Shown: in pieces, positions 25,590 to 34,368 of the stretch
How positions within the stretch are numbered: the first letter of the stretch is position 1
How the letters are laid out: the number at the start of each line of letters is the position of its first letter
From: Polyangiaceae bacterium
GTDB taxonomy: Bacteria > Myxococcota_A > Polyangia > Polyangiales > Polyangiaceae
NCBI GenBank assembly: GCA_020633235.1
Contig: JACKEA010000002.1
Coordinates: 1 to 64,000, forward strand
Reading direction: 5' to 3'
Length of the DNA stretch: 64,000 nt
Made by a program: the position numbers and the translations under genes
Notes under the pieces: model-generated
Told to the model about the DNA's origin: nothing
What the model saw: the letters and a program-made list of their open reading frames with translations, nothing else
Databases searched by the model: none

Positions 25590-27011
25590 TCAAGTGTCCG
25601 TGGAGCGTTCTGCCTCGTCCGCCGTGGCTGCGACACCTTCTGGCGCGTGTTTGGGCAACAAAGCCCGTCCCAGGACCACTCCCAGCACGCCCGCGACCAG
25701 CGAGCCGACCAAAATGGCCAGCTTGGCCACCCCCAGGTGACCGGCGTCAGTGAACGCCAACTGGGCGATGAACAGGGCCATGGTGAAGCCGATGCCCGCG
25801 ACGCTGCCCACCACCAGCAAGCCCCGCACGTTGACGCCCCGGGGCAGAGCGCACAGCCCGACCTTCACGACGGCCAGGCTCAAGAGCACCACCCCTAGGG
25901 GCTTGCCCAGGGCCAAGCCGAGGGTGACCCCCACGGCGATGACGAAGCTCTCGGCGCCGGCGATGTCCACCTCCCCCACGCTGACTCCTGCATTCGCCAG
26001 GGCGAACACCGGCATGATGCCGTAGGCCACCCAGGGGTGCAGCGCGCTCTCGAGCCGCACTACCGGAGCGACGGCTTCTCGCCGCGCGGTCTCGAGCCGA
26101 CCCAAGGGCGGCATCAAGGAGTGCGCGTCGTCGACGTGCTCTTTCTTGTCGCTGAACTCGTCCAGCGCGTCCCGCGCTTCTTCCAAGAAGCCTTGGCCGC
26201 CGAACCACGACTTGGCCGGCGTGAGCAGTCCCATGATCACGCCGGCGATGGTGGGATGGATGCCGGCCATCAACATGCCGGCCCACACCACGATGCCGGG
26301 CAGCACGTAGACCAGCGTCTGCCGCACGCCCACGCGTTGCAGCAGCAACGTGCCGAGCACGCCGCCGAGGGCGACGAACAAGCCTCCGACCTGGATGCCG
26401 GACGAGTAGAACAGCGCGATCACCAGGATGGCGCCGATGTCGTCGATGATGGCGAGGGCGAGCAACAGCACGCGCAACGCGGACGGCACCCGCGGCCCGA
26501 GCAAGGTGAGCACCCCGACGGCGAAGGCGATGTCCGTCGCCATGGGCACACCCCAGCCACCGGCCGACGGCTTGCCCGCGTTGAACGAGAGGTAGATCAA
26601 CGCCGGCGCGATCATGCCGCCGATGGCGGCGGCGATGGGCAGCGTGGCGCGCCGCAGCTCCGAAAGCTCTCCCTGATGGATCTCGCGACGGATCTCGAGA
26701 CCCACGACGAAGAAGAAGATCACCATCAGGCCGTCGTTGATCCAGAAGTGCACGTCCTTCTGGAACACGACATCGCCCACCCCGAGCACCACCGGCGCGT
26801 GCCACAGGTGCGTGTAGCTCTCCTTCCACGGGGAGTTCGCCCACACCATGGCGACAACGGCGGCCAGTAGCAGCACGATACCGCTGGCGGCCTGGATGCT
26901 GAGGAAACGCTCGAGGGGGCGCACCAGCGCAAGGGCTGCCTGCCGCGCCGGCGCCCAAGTCTCGGGCGGCGGGCGGCTGAGCTTGACTTTCGCGCTCGCG
27001 TCGTGGGCCAT
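25590..27011 (-). CDS. nhaA: Na+/H+ antiporter NhaA
   Basis: 473 residues from ATG 27011, with about 11-12 membrane helices. The NhaA signatures are clear: FFFVVGLEIRRE, PMATDIAFAVGVL and LALAIIDDIGAILVIA, the latter holding the paired Asp residues that bind Na+ and H+. The protein exchanges internal Na+ for external protons and supports pH and salt homeostasis. It is longer than the E. coli enzyme (388), mainly through an N-terminal ~35-residue extension, a ~60-residue cytoplasmic insertion (SDKKEHVDDAHSL) and a polar C-terminus. It stands alone on this strand between a kinase and the DUF4190-like gene. Confidence 0.95.
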   Translation of the reverse strand: MAHDASAKVKLSRPPPETWAPARQAALALVRPLERFLSIQAASGIVLLLAAVVAMVWANSPWKESYTHLWHAPVVLGVGDVVFQKDVHFWINDGLMVIFFFVVGLEIRREIHQGELSELRRATLPIAAAIGGMIAPALIYLSFNAGKPSAGGWGVPMATDIAFAVGVLTLLGPRVPSALRVLLLALAIIDDIGAILVIALFYSSGIQVGGLFVALGGVLGTLLLQRVGVRQTLVYVLPGIVVWAGMLMAGIHPTIAGVIMGLLTPAKSWFGGQGFLEEARDALDEFSDKKEHVDDAHSLMPPLGRLETARREAVAPVVRLESALHPWVAYGIMPVFALANAGVSVGEVDIAGAESFVIAVGVTLGLALGKPLGVVLLSLAVVKVGLCALPRGVNVRGLLVVGSVAGIGFTMALFIAQLAFTDAGHLGVAKLAILVGSLVAGVLGVVLGRALLPKHAPEGVAATADEAERSTDT

Positions 27012-27053
27012 CGTCTTCAGTGCTTGGGGCGCCCGGGCCCCGAGAGCAACCCG

Positions 27054-27539
27054 TTAGCTCGTCGCGGCCACCAGCACCGTGAAGAGGAGCCAAACGACGA
27101 AGCCGATCAAGTTCAGCGCGCCGAGGACGATGCCCGCGATGGCCATGCCCTTGCCACCCACGCCGGTGGGATCCTTCTTGACCGCGCTCAGGCCCATGAT
27201 GCCCGCGACGATGGCGGGGATGCCGGTGAGCGGACCGAGGCACAGCAACAGGCCCGCGACCAGCGCCACCACCGCCGCGGTGCTCGCCGGAGGCTTTTCG
27301 CCCCGAGGCAGCCCCGTGTTCGGGTCGATGGTCATCTGGTGCATGGCGATGGTCGCCTTGCCGCCGGTGATGGGCTTGCCGCCACCGGGCGGCGGCGCGG
27401 GCTGGAAGCCGCCGCCGCCAGGCGGAGGCGGCGGCTGGAAACCACCGCCACCGGGGGGATAGCCGCCTCCCGGCGGATAGCCGCCCCCGGGCGGGCCGTA
27501 GCCCCCGGGCGGGCCCCAACCTTGCGCGACCCGATGCAT
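27054..27539 (-). CDS. DUF4190-like small membrane protein with Gly/Pro/Tyr-rich head
   Basis: 161 residues from ATG 27539, with a GAAGAAGG purine tract just upstream. The first ~55 residues are PPGGG(Y/F) repeats (GYGPPGGGYPPGGG...), then PPASTAAVVALVAG starts two membrane helices separated by AVKKDPTGVGGKGMAIAG. The hydrophobic pair with a short polar loop fits DUF4190 proteins. The flexible repeat head probably faces the cytoplasm; such heads often mediate protein clustering. It runs in the opposite direction to gatC 74 bases away, so the two share a divergent promoter region. Function unknown. Confidence 0.65.
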   Translation of the reverse strand: MHRVAQGWGPPGGYGPPGGGYPPGGGYPPGGGGFQPPPPPGGGGFQPAPPPGGGKPITGGKATIAMHQMTIDPNTGLPRGEKPPASTAAVVALVAGLLLCLGPLTGIPAIVAGIMGLSAVKKDPTGVGGKGMAIAGIVLGALNLIGFVVWLLFTVLVAATS

Positions 27540-27612
27540 GCCTTCTTCTATCAGGGCTTTCGACGGCTGGCACCTGACAACTGTCCCGGGTGGGAATAGG
27601 TTGTCCCGCCCC

Positions 27613-27906
27613 ATGGCCCTGTCTCGAGACCAACTCCGCCACCTGGCGCGCCTGGCCCGCATCGACCTCGACGACGCCGAGCTCCGCGGCCTCGAAGGCG
27701 ACCTGGAGCAGATCCTCGGATATGTGGAGCTGCTGCAGGAGCTTTCCACCGACGACGTGCAGCCGACGGCGCAGGTCGCCGTGGCCGCCGCGCCGCTGCG
27801 CGACGACGTGCCGCTCGAGGGACTTTCCACTGCGGACGCGCTGAGCGAAGCGCCGCGCCTGGGGGAGACGTCCTTCGCCGTTCCCGCGATCATCGACGAG
27901 CCATGA
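27613..27906 (+). CDS. gatC: Asp/Glu-tRNA amidotransferase subunit C
   Basis: 97 residues from ATG 27613. It shows the GatC pattern: LSRDQLRHLARLARIDLDDAEL at the start, the central LEQILGYVELLQEL, and a C-terminal LRDDVPLEG segment that wraps GatA. It stabilises the GatCAB complex that converts Glu-tRNA(Gln) and Asp-tRNA(Asn) into Gln-tRNA(Gln) and Asn-tRNA(Asn). The stop overlaps the gatA start (ATGA), fitting equal synthesis. Confidence 0.93.
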   Translation: MALSRDQLRHLARLARIDLDDAELRGLEGDLEQILGYVELLQELSTDDVQPTAQVAVAAAPLRDDVPLEGLSTADALSEAPRLGETSFAVPAIIDEP

Positions 27907-29378
27907 CGGAGATCTTGACGCTGCCTGCCGCAGAGCTCGCGCGCCGGGTACGGAGCGGAGAGCTGAGTGCCGTACAGGTCGCCGAGACGTCCCTCGCCGT
28001 GGCCCGGGCGAAGGCCGAGCTGGGGGCTTTTCTGCATCTGGCGGACGACGCCGTGCTGGCTTCCGCGCGGGACATCGACGCGCGGCGTGGCCGCGGCGAG
28101 CCCCTCGGCGCCTTGGCGGGAGTGCCGGTAGCCGTCAAGGACGCGCTGTGCACCCGCGACGCGCCGACCACGGCGGGCTCGCGCATCCTCACCCGCAGCG
28201 GGCAGGTACAGGATGGCTGGCGACCGCCCTATGACGCGACGGTGGTCGCGCGGCTGCGCGCCGCCGACGCGCTGATCGTGGGCAAGACGAACATGGACGA
28301 GCTGGCCATGGGCTCCAGCACCGAGAACAGCGCCTTCGGTCCCGCGCGAAATCCGTGGGACCCCACGCGCACGCCCGGCGGCTCGAGCGGCGGCAGCGCC
28401 GTGGCCGTGGCCGCAGGCATCGCGCCGCTGTCCCTGGGCAGCGACACCGGAGGCTCCATTCGACAGCCGGCGGCGTTCACGGGCGTGGTCGGCATCAAGC
28501 CGAGCTACGGCCGCGTGCCCCGCACCGGCTTGGTCGCCTTCGCGTCCAGCCTCGATCAGGTCGGCCCCTTCGCCCGCGACGTGAAAAGCGCCGCGCGCCT
28601 TCTGTCGGTGATCGCGGGCCACGACGCGCGAGACTCCACCAGCTCCCCGGAAGTCGTCGGCGACTACGAGGCCGCCTGCGACCGCGACGTGCGTGGCCTC
28701 AAGGTGGGCGTGCCCAGCGAATACTTCGCCGAAGGGCTCGACCCCGAGGTGGAGCACAGCGTGCGCGCCGCCGTCGCCGAGCTCGAAGGCGCCGGCGCCG
28801 AGATCGTGGAAGTGCCCATGCCCCACACGCGCTACGGCGTCGCGACGTACTACGTGATCGCGACGGCGGAAGCGTCGAGCAACCTGGCGCGCCTCGACGG
28901 CGTGCGCTTCGGTCTGCGCCGCGAGCCGCCCCAGGGCGGCCTCGCCGCCATGTACGGTCACACGCGGGACGCCGGCTTCGGTGCCGAGGTGAAGCGCCGC
29001 ATCTTGCTCGGTACCTACGTGCTGAGCGCGGGCTACTACGACGCGTACTACCTCAAAGCGCAGCGCGTCCGCACCTTGGTGCGCCGCGACTTCGAGCAGG
29101 CCTTCGAGCGCGTGGACGTGCTGGCCACGCCCACCAGTCCCACACCGGCCTTCGCCCTCGGCGAGCGCGTGGACGATCCGCTCGCGATGTACCTCGCCGA
29201 CGTGTACACGCTGCCCGCGAGCTTGGCCGGCGTGAGCGCGCTGTCGGTGCCGGTAGGGCCCACGAAGGCGCGCGCCGACCGTCCCGCGCTGCCCGTAGGA
29301 CTGCAGCTGATCGCGCCGGCCTTTGCGGAAGAGCGGCTGTGCACCGTGGCCGCCGCCGTGGAGCGCGCTCGAGCATGA
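27903..29378 (+). CDS. gatA: Asp/Glu-tRNA amidotransferase subunit A
   Basis: 491 residues, the usual GatA length. Amidase-signature catalytic triad: Lys in PVAVKDAL, cis-Ser in GGSSGGSAVAVAAG and nucleophile Ser in GSDTGGSIRQPA. LGTYVLSAGYYDAYYLKAQR is a typical GatA segment. It releases ammonia from Gln or Asn for amidation by GatB. gatC-gatA are fused by start-stop overlap, while gatB is not in the following genes and must lie elsewhere if the complex is complete. The stop overlaps the next ATG as well. Confidence 0.95.
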   Translation: MTEILTLPAAELARRVRSGELSAVQVAETSLAVARAKAELGAFLHLADDAVLASARDIDARRGRGEPLGALAGVPVAVKDALCTRDAPTTAGSRILTRSGQVQDGWRPPYDATVVARLRAADALIVGKTNMDELAMGSSTENSAFGPARNPWDPTRTPGGSSGGSAVAVAAGIAPLSLGSDTGGSIRQPAAFTGVVGIKPSYGRVPRTGLVAFASSLDQVGPFARDVKSAARLLSVIAGHDARDSTSSPEVVGDYEAACDRDVRGLKVGVPSEYFAEGLDPEVEHSVRAAVAELEGAGAEIVEVPMPHTRYGVATYYVIATAEASSNLARLDGVRFGLRREPPQGGLAAMYGHTRDAGFGAEVKRRILLGTYVLSAGYYDAYYLKAQRVRTLVRRDFEQAFERVDVLATPTSPTPAFALGERVDDPLAMYLADVYTLPASLAGVSALSVPVGPTKARADRPALPVGLQLIAPAFAEERLCTVAAAVERARA

Positions 29379-29962
29379 CGCGCTTCGTCCCCGTCATGCC
29401 GGAGCATGCCGAAGCCCTCGCCCAGCTCTTCGAGCGCACGGGCTCGCCTTGCTTCTGTCGCTGGTGGCACTTCTCCGGCGACAAGAACGCGTGGCTCGAC
29501 CGCTGCTACAACGCGCCGGAAAAGAGTCGCGCGGAGCTGATCGACGCCGTCGGATCTCCGCAAGGGACCGGCATCGTGGCAGTGGAAGACGACGCGCGCG
29601 TGGTCGGCTGGATGAAGCTCGCCCGCGCGGAAGACGTGCCAAAGCTCTACGATCAACGGTTGTACAAGGGGCTGCCGTGCTTCGCCGGGGATCGCCAGGG
29701 CGTGCTCACCGTGGGCTGCTTCTTGGTCGACGAGGCCCAGCGCCGATCGGGGATTGCTGGGGGTTTGCTCGGCGCGGCGATCGACTGGGCCAAGGCGCAC
29801 CACGCCGTCGCGATCGAGGCGTTTCCGCGGCGGGCCGACATTCTTGCTCCGGAAGAGATGTGGACGGGGCCGTTCGAGCTGTATCGCAGAGCCGGCTTCG
29901 AGGTGGTGAACGAGTTCGCTCCCTACCCCGTGCTGCGCCTCGCCCTCGAGGCGAGCTCGTGA
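29375..29962 (+). CDS. GNAT-family acetyltransferase
   Basis: 195 residues from ATG 29375, overlapping the gatA stop. N-terminal CFCRWWHFSGDKNAWLDRC is a motif of a small GNAT subgroup; GCFLVDEAQRRSGIAGGLLG carries the acetyl-CoA motif A, and FELYRRAGFEVV the C-terminal motif. The substrate is unknown. Unlike the GNAT at 3277-3825 it has no antitoxin partner, so a housekeeping role is likely. It is the third gene of a tightly coupled gatC-gatA-GNAT-lipoprotein chain. A copy of the dispersed motif lies inside it (29821-29841, reads FPRRADI). Confidence 0.75.
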   Translation: MTRFVPVMPEHAEALAQLFERTGSPCFCRWWHFSGDKNAWLDRCYNAPEKSRAELIDAVGSPQGTGIVAVEDDARVVGWMKLARAEDVPKLYDQRLYKGLPCFAGDRQGVLTVGCFLVDEAQRRSGIAGGLLGAAIDWAKAHHAVAIEAFPRRADILAPEEMWTGPFELYRRAGFEVVNEFAPYPVLRLALEASS

Positions 29963-31182
29963 GGCTCTCGGGGGCGCTGCTGGCCCTCGCCTGCACGTTC
30001 ACGGCGGGGTGCAAGAGCTGCAATCACGACTCGGCGAAAGGCGCGCCGAGCGCGTCCGCCAGCGCCGTGGTGATCGCTCCCAGCATGGCTTCCAGCATGG
30101 CCGCGCCAACGCTACGCGAGATCGATTCCACCCGCGGCTTTGGTCTACCCGGAAGCTGTCGCATCGAGCTGCCGATCCGCAGCGCGCCCCTGCCCAAGCC
30201 CGAAGCGCGTTTCGTCGCGGCCTCCGGCAGCCTCGACACGCTGCTATTGGCGCAGGGCACGGACGACACGGTCAGTGGCAGTGGCCTGGTGACACTGCTC
30301 ACGGGGCGCGTGGCCCCAGCGCCCTGGACCGACCTCGACGCGCCTCCCGTGGTGGCGGAGGGGCCGAAGGGCTGGGTGTACGCCTGGACCCAAGGCGAAG
30401 ACGGCGGCGTGGGGCAAGCGGCGCTGTGGAGCGACGGAAAGGCCAGCGCGGGGCCCAATGGGGATCACCTCGAGGTGACGGACCTGCAGTGCACGAAGGA
30501 CGGCTGTGCGCTGCTGACCTCGCTGGCTCGCGCGGCCGAAGCTCCCGGTGCCACCGTCAGCTTCAGCCATGGCGCGAGCGGCAGCGTGGACATCGCCACC
30601 GAGGGCGCGTTCCGGCCCTTCGCCATCGTGGATACCGAGCCCAAGGCGGGGCGCGCCCGCATCGCGCTGACGGACGGCTCGCAGGTGGCGCTCTACGGCA
30701 TCGAGGCCGGCGAGGCCAAGCACCTCGCCGACGTGCCCACCCCGAACGGCGTGTACGACGTGACCCACGGAAAGGCGCCCTTGGTGGTCGCGCCGGGCGC
30801 CGCCGAGACCGCGCCCTGCGTGGAGGGCGGCTTCCCGGTGGAGATACGCACCCCGGGAGGCGCGACAGAAACCGTCGCGACCAACGCGCCTCCGGATGGA
30901 GTCATCGCGCGCGCGCTCGGCGCCGGCGCAATCATCGCTTGGATTGGTCCGGCGAGCTGCCGCTTCGCGACCCAGCGGGTGGTGCACGCGGTGGTGGTGG
31001 ACGCCGCCGGCAAGCCGCTGTCGAGCGCGATGGCGGTGGCCGAGGCCAGCGGGTTCGCGCTGGCAGCAAACGGCGACCGGCTGAGCTTGTGGCTCGCGAA
31101 GGGCGATCAGCTGGTGTGGATCCGCGCGCGCTGCCCGGCTTCAAGCCCGGTGGGCAGCCCCTCGAGCCGGCCACCCGGGTGA
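29959..31182 (+). CDS. Lipoprotein, probable beta-propeller-like
   Basis: 407 residues. GTG 29959 overlaps the previous stop (GTGA). A lipoprotein signal ends at lipobox FTAGC (Cys ~18), then a Ser/Ala linker. The rest is a series of ~50-residue segments rich in beta strands and Gly (GPKGWVYAWTQG, DLQCTKDGCALLTSL, GFALAANGDRLSLWLAKGD), suggesting a propeller-like fold, with several Cys likely in disulfides. No enzyme motif. Its last 42 bases overlap antisense with the end of the convergent kinase gene. Confidence 0.65.
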   Translation: MRLSGALLALACTFTAGCKSCNHDSAKGAPSASASAVVIAPSMASSMAAPTLREIDSTRGFGLPGSCRIELPIRSAPLPKPEARFVAASGSLDTLLLAQGTDDTVSGSGLVTLLTGRVAPAPWTDLDAPPVVAEGPKGWVYAWTQGEDGGVGQAALWSDGKASAGPNGDHLEVTDLQCTKDGCALLTSLARAAEAPGATVSFSHGASGSVDIATEGAFRPFAIVDTEPKAGRARIALTDGSQVALYGIEAGEAKHLADVPTPNGVYDVTHGKAPLVVAPGAAETAPCVEGGFPVEIRTPGGATETVATNAPPDGVIARALGAGAIIAWIGPASCRFATQRVVHAVVVDAAGKPLSSAMAVAEASGFALAANGDRLSLWLAKGDQLVWIRARCPASSPVGSPSSRPPG

Positions 31183-33177
31183 CACCAGGCAACCGCTCGA
31201 TAGGCCGAGGAACACCGCCCGGAGGGCGTCTTCCCGGTGAGCGATGCCCCGCGACAGGACGGTGCGCACGACCCCTCCGACCCCCGCGGCGGCGACGGAC
31301 ACGCCGAGCACGCTGAGCTCTGCGGGGGTGAGGCCGAGCTCGCTGGGCCCGATGCCACAGGCGGGGTTCCGCGCGATGGGCTCTTCCCACCAGGGCTCGA
31401 GCAGGTCGAACAGCTCTTCCTCGCGGTAGCCCTGGCGCACGGCGGCGCTGACGAGCTCGTAGGGAGAACGCGGCGAGGGCGGCACCTCGTCGGAGCAGTG
31501 CTCCGAGGGGAAGAAGGCGATGCGGCCGGAGCGCCAGCTGCCGAGCTCCACGAAGCGTGACTCCAGCTGATCCACCAGCGCGCGGAGCAGCTCCGTCGGG
31601 CGCAGCAGGCTACGGCGCACGAGCATCTCTCCGAGGCGAACGGTGCCCGCTTCACTGGCCAGCACCAGCGTGCGCTCCACCGCGCTCTTGGTCACCAAGC
31701 GCGCCTCCACCAGCCGCTCGCCGAGGAGCTCGCTTCGGTGGGTCGACGACACGAAGTAGGGGCGGCCATCCCGCAGGTACACGCGCTTCTCGCGGTTCGC
31801 GTCGCGCGCCACGAACAGCCCGCTCGCGCGCTGCTTGCACAGCGACATGAGCACTGCCGGCAGCGTGGCGCGCTCGAGGGCGGTGTCGTCGTCGTCGTGG
31901 GGCATGCCGAAGTGATACGCGGGCCGCCGCGCGAGACGGATGAGCTCGGGAACCTCGTCCAGAGTGACGGGCTCGTCGCCTTCCTTGCTGACCAGCGTGG
32001 AGCGCGTCGCGCGTCCCGTCGCGATGCGCTCCAGGACCTCGGGCAAAGTCAGCGCTTCGACGGAGGCGGCCCCGAGCTCGTAGCGCGCGCCACCGGGGTC
32101 GCCTCCCACGGCGATCAGCAGCGAACGGGGGGTGGGCGTGGGCATCGCGGCGCGGGCCCGTGCCGCCGCCGCCTTCGCCGCCGCGGCGATGTCCCCGGGA
32201 TCGCTCGGCCGCACGGCGACATGGCGGGTTCCGCTGGACGACGGCAACAGCCCCGAGCTCGCGAGCCAGGGAGTGAGCAGGGCGTCCGACAGGGAAATCC
32301 CTGCGGCTTTTGCCACGCCTCGCAGGGCGCTCTCGAACTGCCGTGCGGTCTGATAGCGGTGCGCGGGATCCCGCGCCAAGGCGGTGCGCAGCACCTTCAT
32401 CAGGTCCGGCCGGATCTCGTCGGACTTGCGATCGAGCACCCCGAGGTCCGCCTCGTAGATGCGCGTCAGGATTTCCATCTCCGTGTGACCGGGGAACAGC
32501 GGCCGCGCGAGGAGCATCTCCGAGAGGACGATGCCGACGGCAAAGATGTCGCTGCGTGCGTCTACCTCGGAGCCCACGGCCTGCTCCGGCGCCATGTAGC
32601 CGAGCTTGCCCTTGAGCTCGCCCGGATAGGTGCGGCGGTCGATGAAGGCGCCGCGAACGATGCCGAAGTCCGTGAGCTTCACCTCGCCGGCACGGCCGAG
32701 CAGGATGTTGCCGGGGGACACGTCGCGATGGACGATGCCGAGGGGACGACCCTGCTCGTCCTTCGCGTCGTGGGCGAACGCGAGCGCACGCAACACTTCG
32801 TGCGCGATGAACAGCGCGGCGCCCAGCGGAAAGCGTTCCCCGCGGGCGGCGACGGAGCGGAGGAGCTTGGCGCAGGAGACGCCCTCCACGTACTCCATGG
32901 CCATGAACAGGTCGCCGGCGTGCTCGCCGAAGTCCACCACCTGAACGATGTTGGGGTGGCTCAGCGCGGCGCAGATGCGCGCTTCGTCACAGAACATCGC
33001 GACGAAGCGCGGGTCCTTGGCCAGCTGGGGCAAGATGCGCTTGATGGCGAAGCGCCGGGCGAAGCCGTGGGGCCCGTCCCGCTGGGCCACGAAAACCTCT
33101 GCCATTCCGCCCGCTCCCAACCGCTCCCCGAGCCGGTAGGGCCCGAGCTTGCGGAGGATGGGGCGGACGATTGCCAT
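31141..33177 (-). CDS. Ser/Thr kinase with GYF_2-like and DUF4388/PATAN-like regions
   Basis: 678 residues from ATG 33177. The kinase domain spans ~12-285: LGAGGMAEVFVAQ, RFAIKRIL, IVHRDVSPGN, TDFGIVRG and GYMAPEQAVG, complete. Residues ~350-430 resemble a GYF_2-type module (TLPEVLERIATGRATRSTLV). Residues ~440-600 fit DUF4388/PATAN, a myxobacterial dimer or partner-binding fold (KRVYLRDGRPYFVSSTHRSE). No membrane helix, so cytoplasmic. PATAN-like domains often link regulators to polarity or response-regulator systems. The gene ends inside the last codons of the convergent lipoprotein gene. Confidence 0.8.
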   Translation of the reverse strand: MAIVRPILRKLGPYRLGERLGAGGMAEVFVAQRDGPHGFARRFAIKRILPQLAKDPRFVAMFCDEARICAALSHPNIVQVVDFGEHAGDLFMAMEYVEGVSCAKLLRSVAARGERFPLGAALFIAHEVLRALAFAHDAKDEQGRPLGIVHRDVSPGNILLGRAGEVKLTDFGIVRGAFIDRRTYPGELKGKLGYMAPEQAVGSEVDARSDIFAVGIVLSEMLLARPLFPGHTEMEILTRIYEADLGVLDRKSDEIRPDLMKVLRTALARDPAHRYQTARQFESALRGVAKAAGISLSDALLTPWLASSGLLPSSSGTRHVAVRPSDPGDIAAAAKAAAARARAAMPTPTPRSLLIAVGGDPGGARYELGAASVEALTLPEVLERIATGRATRSTLVSKEGDEPVTLDEVPELIRLARRPAYHFGMPHDDDDTALERATLPAVLMSLCKQRASGLFVARDANREKRVYLRDGRPYFVSSTHRSELLGERLVEARLVTKSAVERTLVLASEAGTVRLGEMLVRRSLLRPTELLRALVDQLESRFVELGSWRSGRIAFFPSEHCSDEVPPSPRSPYELVSAAVRQGYREEELFDLLEPWWEEPIARNPACGIGPSELGLTPAELSVLGVSVAAAGVGGVVRTVLSRGIAHREDALRAVFLGLSSGCLVSPGWPARGAAHRA

Positions 33178-33303
33178 CGCATCATAGGTTAACGCAACCC
33201 CGGGTATGATTCAGGGAATCTTCGCAGGTTGCGGCGGAAAGGTCGGGCACGCTCGCACCCCTGCCCTTTTCCGTGGGCTTCGGCTACGGTGCGGCCAAGA
33301 CCG

Positions 33304-34368
33304 ATGGGAAAACGGCGGGGCGACAGTGCAGGCCGGGGGGATCTCGCGAAGTCCGGTGACGCGCGAATCAGCCGCCGGCGCACGCCGATCTCGGTGGCGG
33401 TCACAGGAGCGGCGTCGTTCCTGGGCAAGAACTTGATCGGCCTCTTGGAGGAAGACGAGCGGGTGCGCCGCATCGTCACCCTGGACGTCGACGCGCCTTC
33501 CACTGCTGCCGGAAAGACCCGGGTCTACGACGTGGATCTGACCGAGCCCTCGGCGGAGGAGCGGATCAGCGAGATCTTGGGCGCAGAAGAAGTGGACACG
33601 GTGGTCCACCTCGCGTTCCTGGCGTCCCCCACCCACGCCACGGCCTGGGCCCACGAGCTCGAGAGCGTGGGGACCATGCATCTGCTGAACGCCTGCCGGC
33701 GGGCCGAGGTGCAGAAGCTGGTGCTCTGGAGCCAGACCGTGCTCTACGGCGCTCACCCCACGAACCCCAATTTTCTCACCGAAAAGCACCCCTTGCGGGC
33801 GCGTCGGGGCGACCCGTTCTTCGCCGACAAGATCGAAGCGGAGAGCGACGTGTTGCGCTTCGGCAAGCCCGGCAAGGGGCGGGTGGTCACGATCCTGCGC
33901 ACCGCGCCCATCCTCGGTCCCACGGTGCAGAACTACGTCACGCGCTATCTCGGCCGCCGCTTGGTGCCCACCATGCTGGGCTTCGATCCGTTGTGGCAGT
34001 TCGTCCACGAGGCGGACGCCGTCGCGGCCTTCAAGCTGGCGGTGGACCACGACGTGCCCGGCGTCTTCAACATCGTCGGGGATGGCGTGTTGCCACTCTC
34101 CACCGTGGTGAAGCTCGCCGGCCGTTTGAGCTTGCCCATCCCGCGTCCCATCGCCAACACCCTGGCATCCGGATTGTGGGTGGCGCACCTGTCGGAAGCA
34201 CCGCCCTCGTTCCTCGACTACCTGCAGTACTTGTGCGTGGCGGATGGCGAGCACGCCGCCAAGACCATGGGCTTCGTGCCGGTGTACACCACCCGCGAAG
34301 CGGTCATCGACTTCGCCAGCGCTCAGCACCTGCGGGACGTGAAGCTGCTCTCGGAGACACCAGCGTGA
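33304..34368 (+). CDS. NAD(P)-dependent epimerase/dehydratase-family protein
   Basis: 354 residues from ATG 33304; the basic first ~28 residues make a later start possible. The Rossmann motif VAVTGAASFLGKNLIG is at residues ~31-46, then HLAFLASPTHA, a degenerate SQTVLYGAH in place of SSxxVYG, and TAPILGPTVQNYV. The catalytic YxxxK is not evident (PFFADKIEAE), so it may be a binding protein or an atypical SDR. It is coupled by GTGA overlap to the acyltransferase gene, which suggests lipid or envelope work. Confidence 0.75.
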   Translation: MGKRRGDSAGRGDLAKSGDARISRRRTPISVAVTGAASFLGKNLIGLLEEDERVRRIVTLDVDAPSTAAGKTRVYDVDLTEPSAEERISEILGAEEVDTVVHLAFLASPTHATAWAHELESVGTMHLLNACRRAEVQKLVLWSQTVLYGAHPTNPNFLTEKHPLRARRGDPFFADKIEAESDVLRFGKPGKGRVVTILRTAPILGPTVQNYVTRYLGRRLVPTMLGFDPLWQFVHEADAVAAFKLAVDHDVPGVFNIVGDGVLPLSTVVKLAGRLSLPIPRPIANTLASGLWVAHLSEAPPSFLDYLQYLCVADGEHAAKTMGFVPVYTTREAVIDFASAQHLRDVKLLSETPA

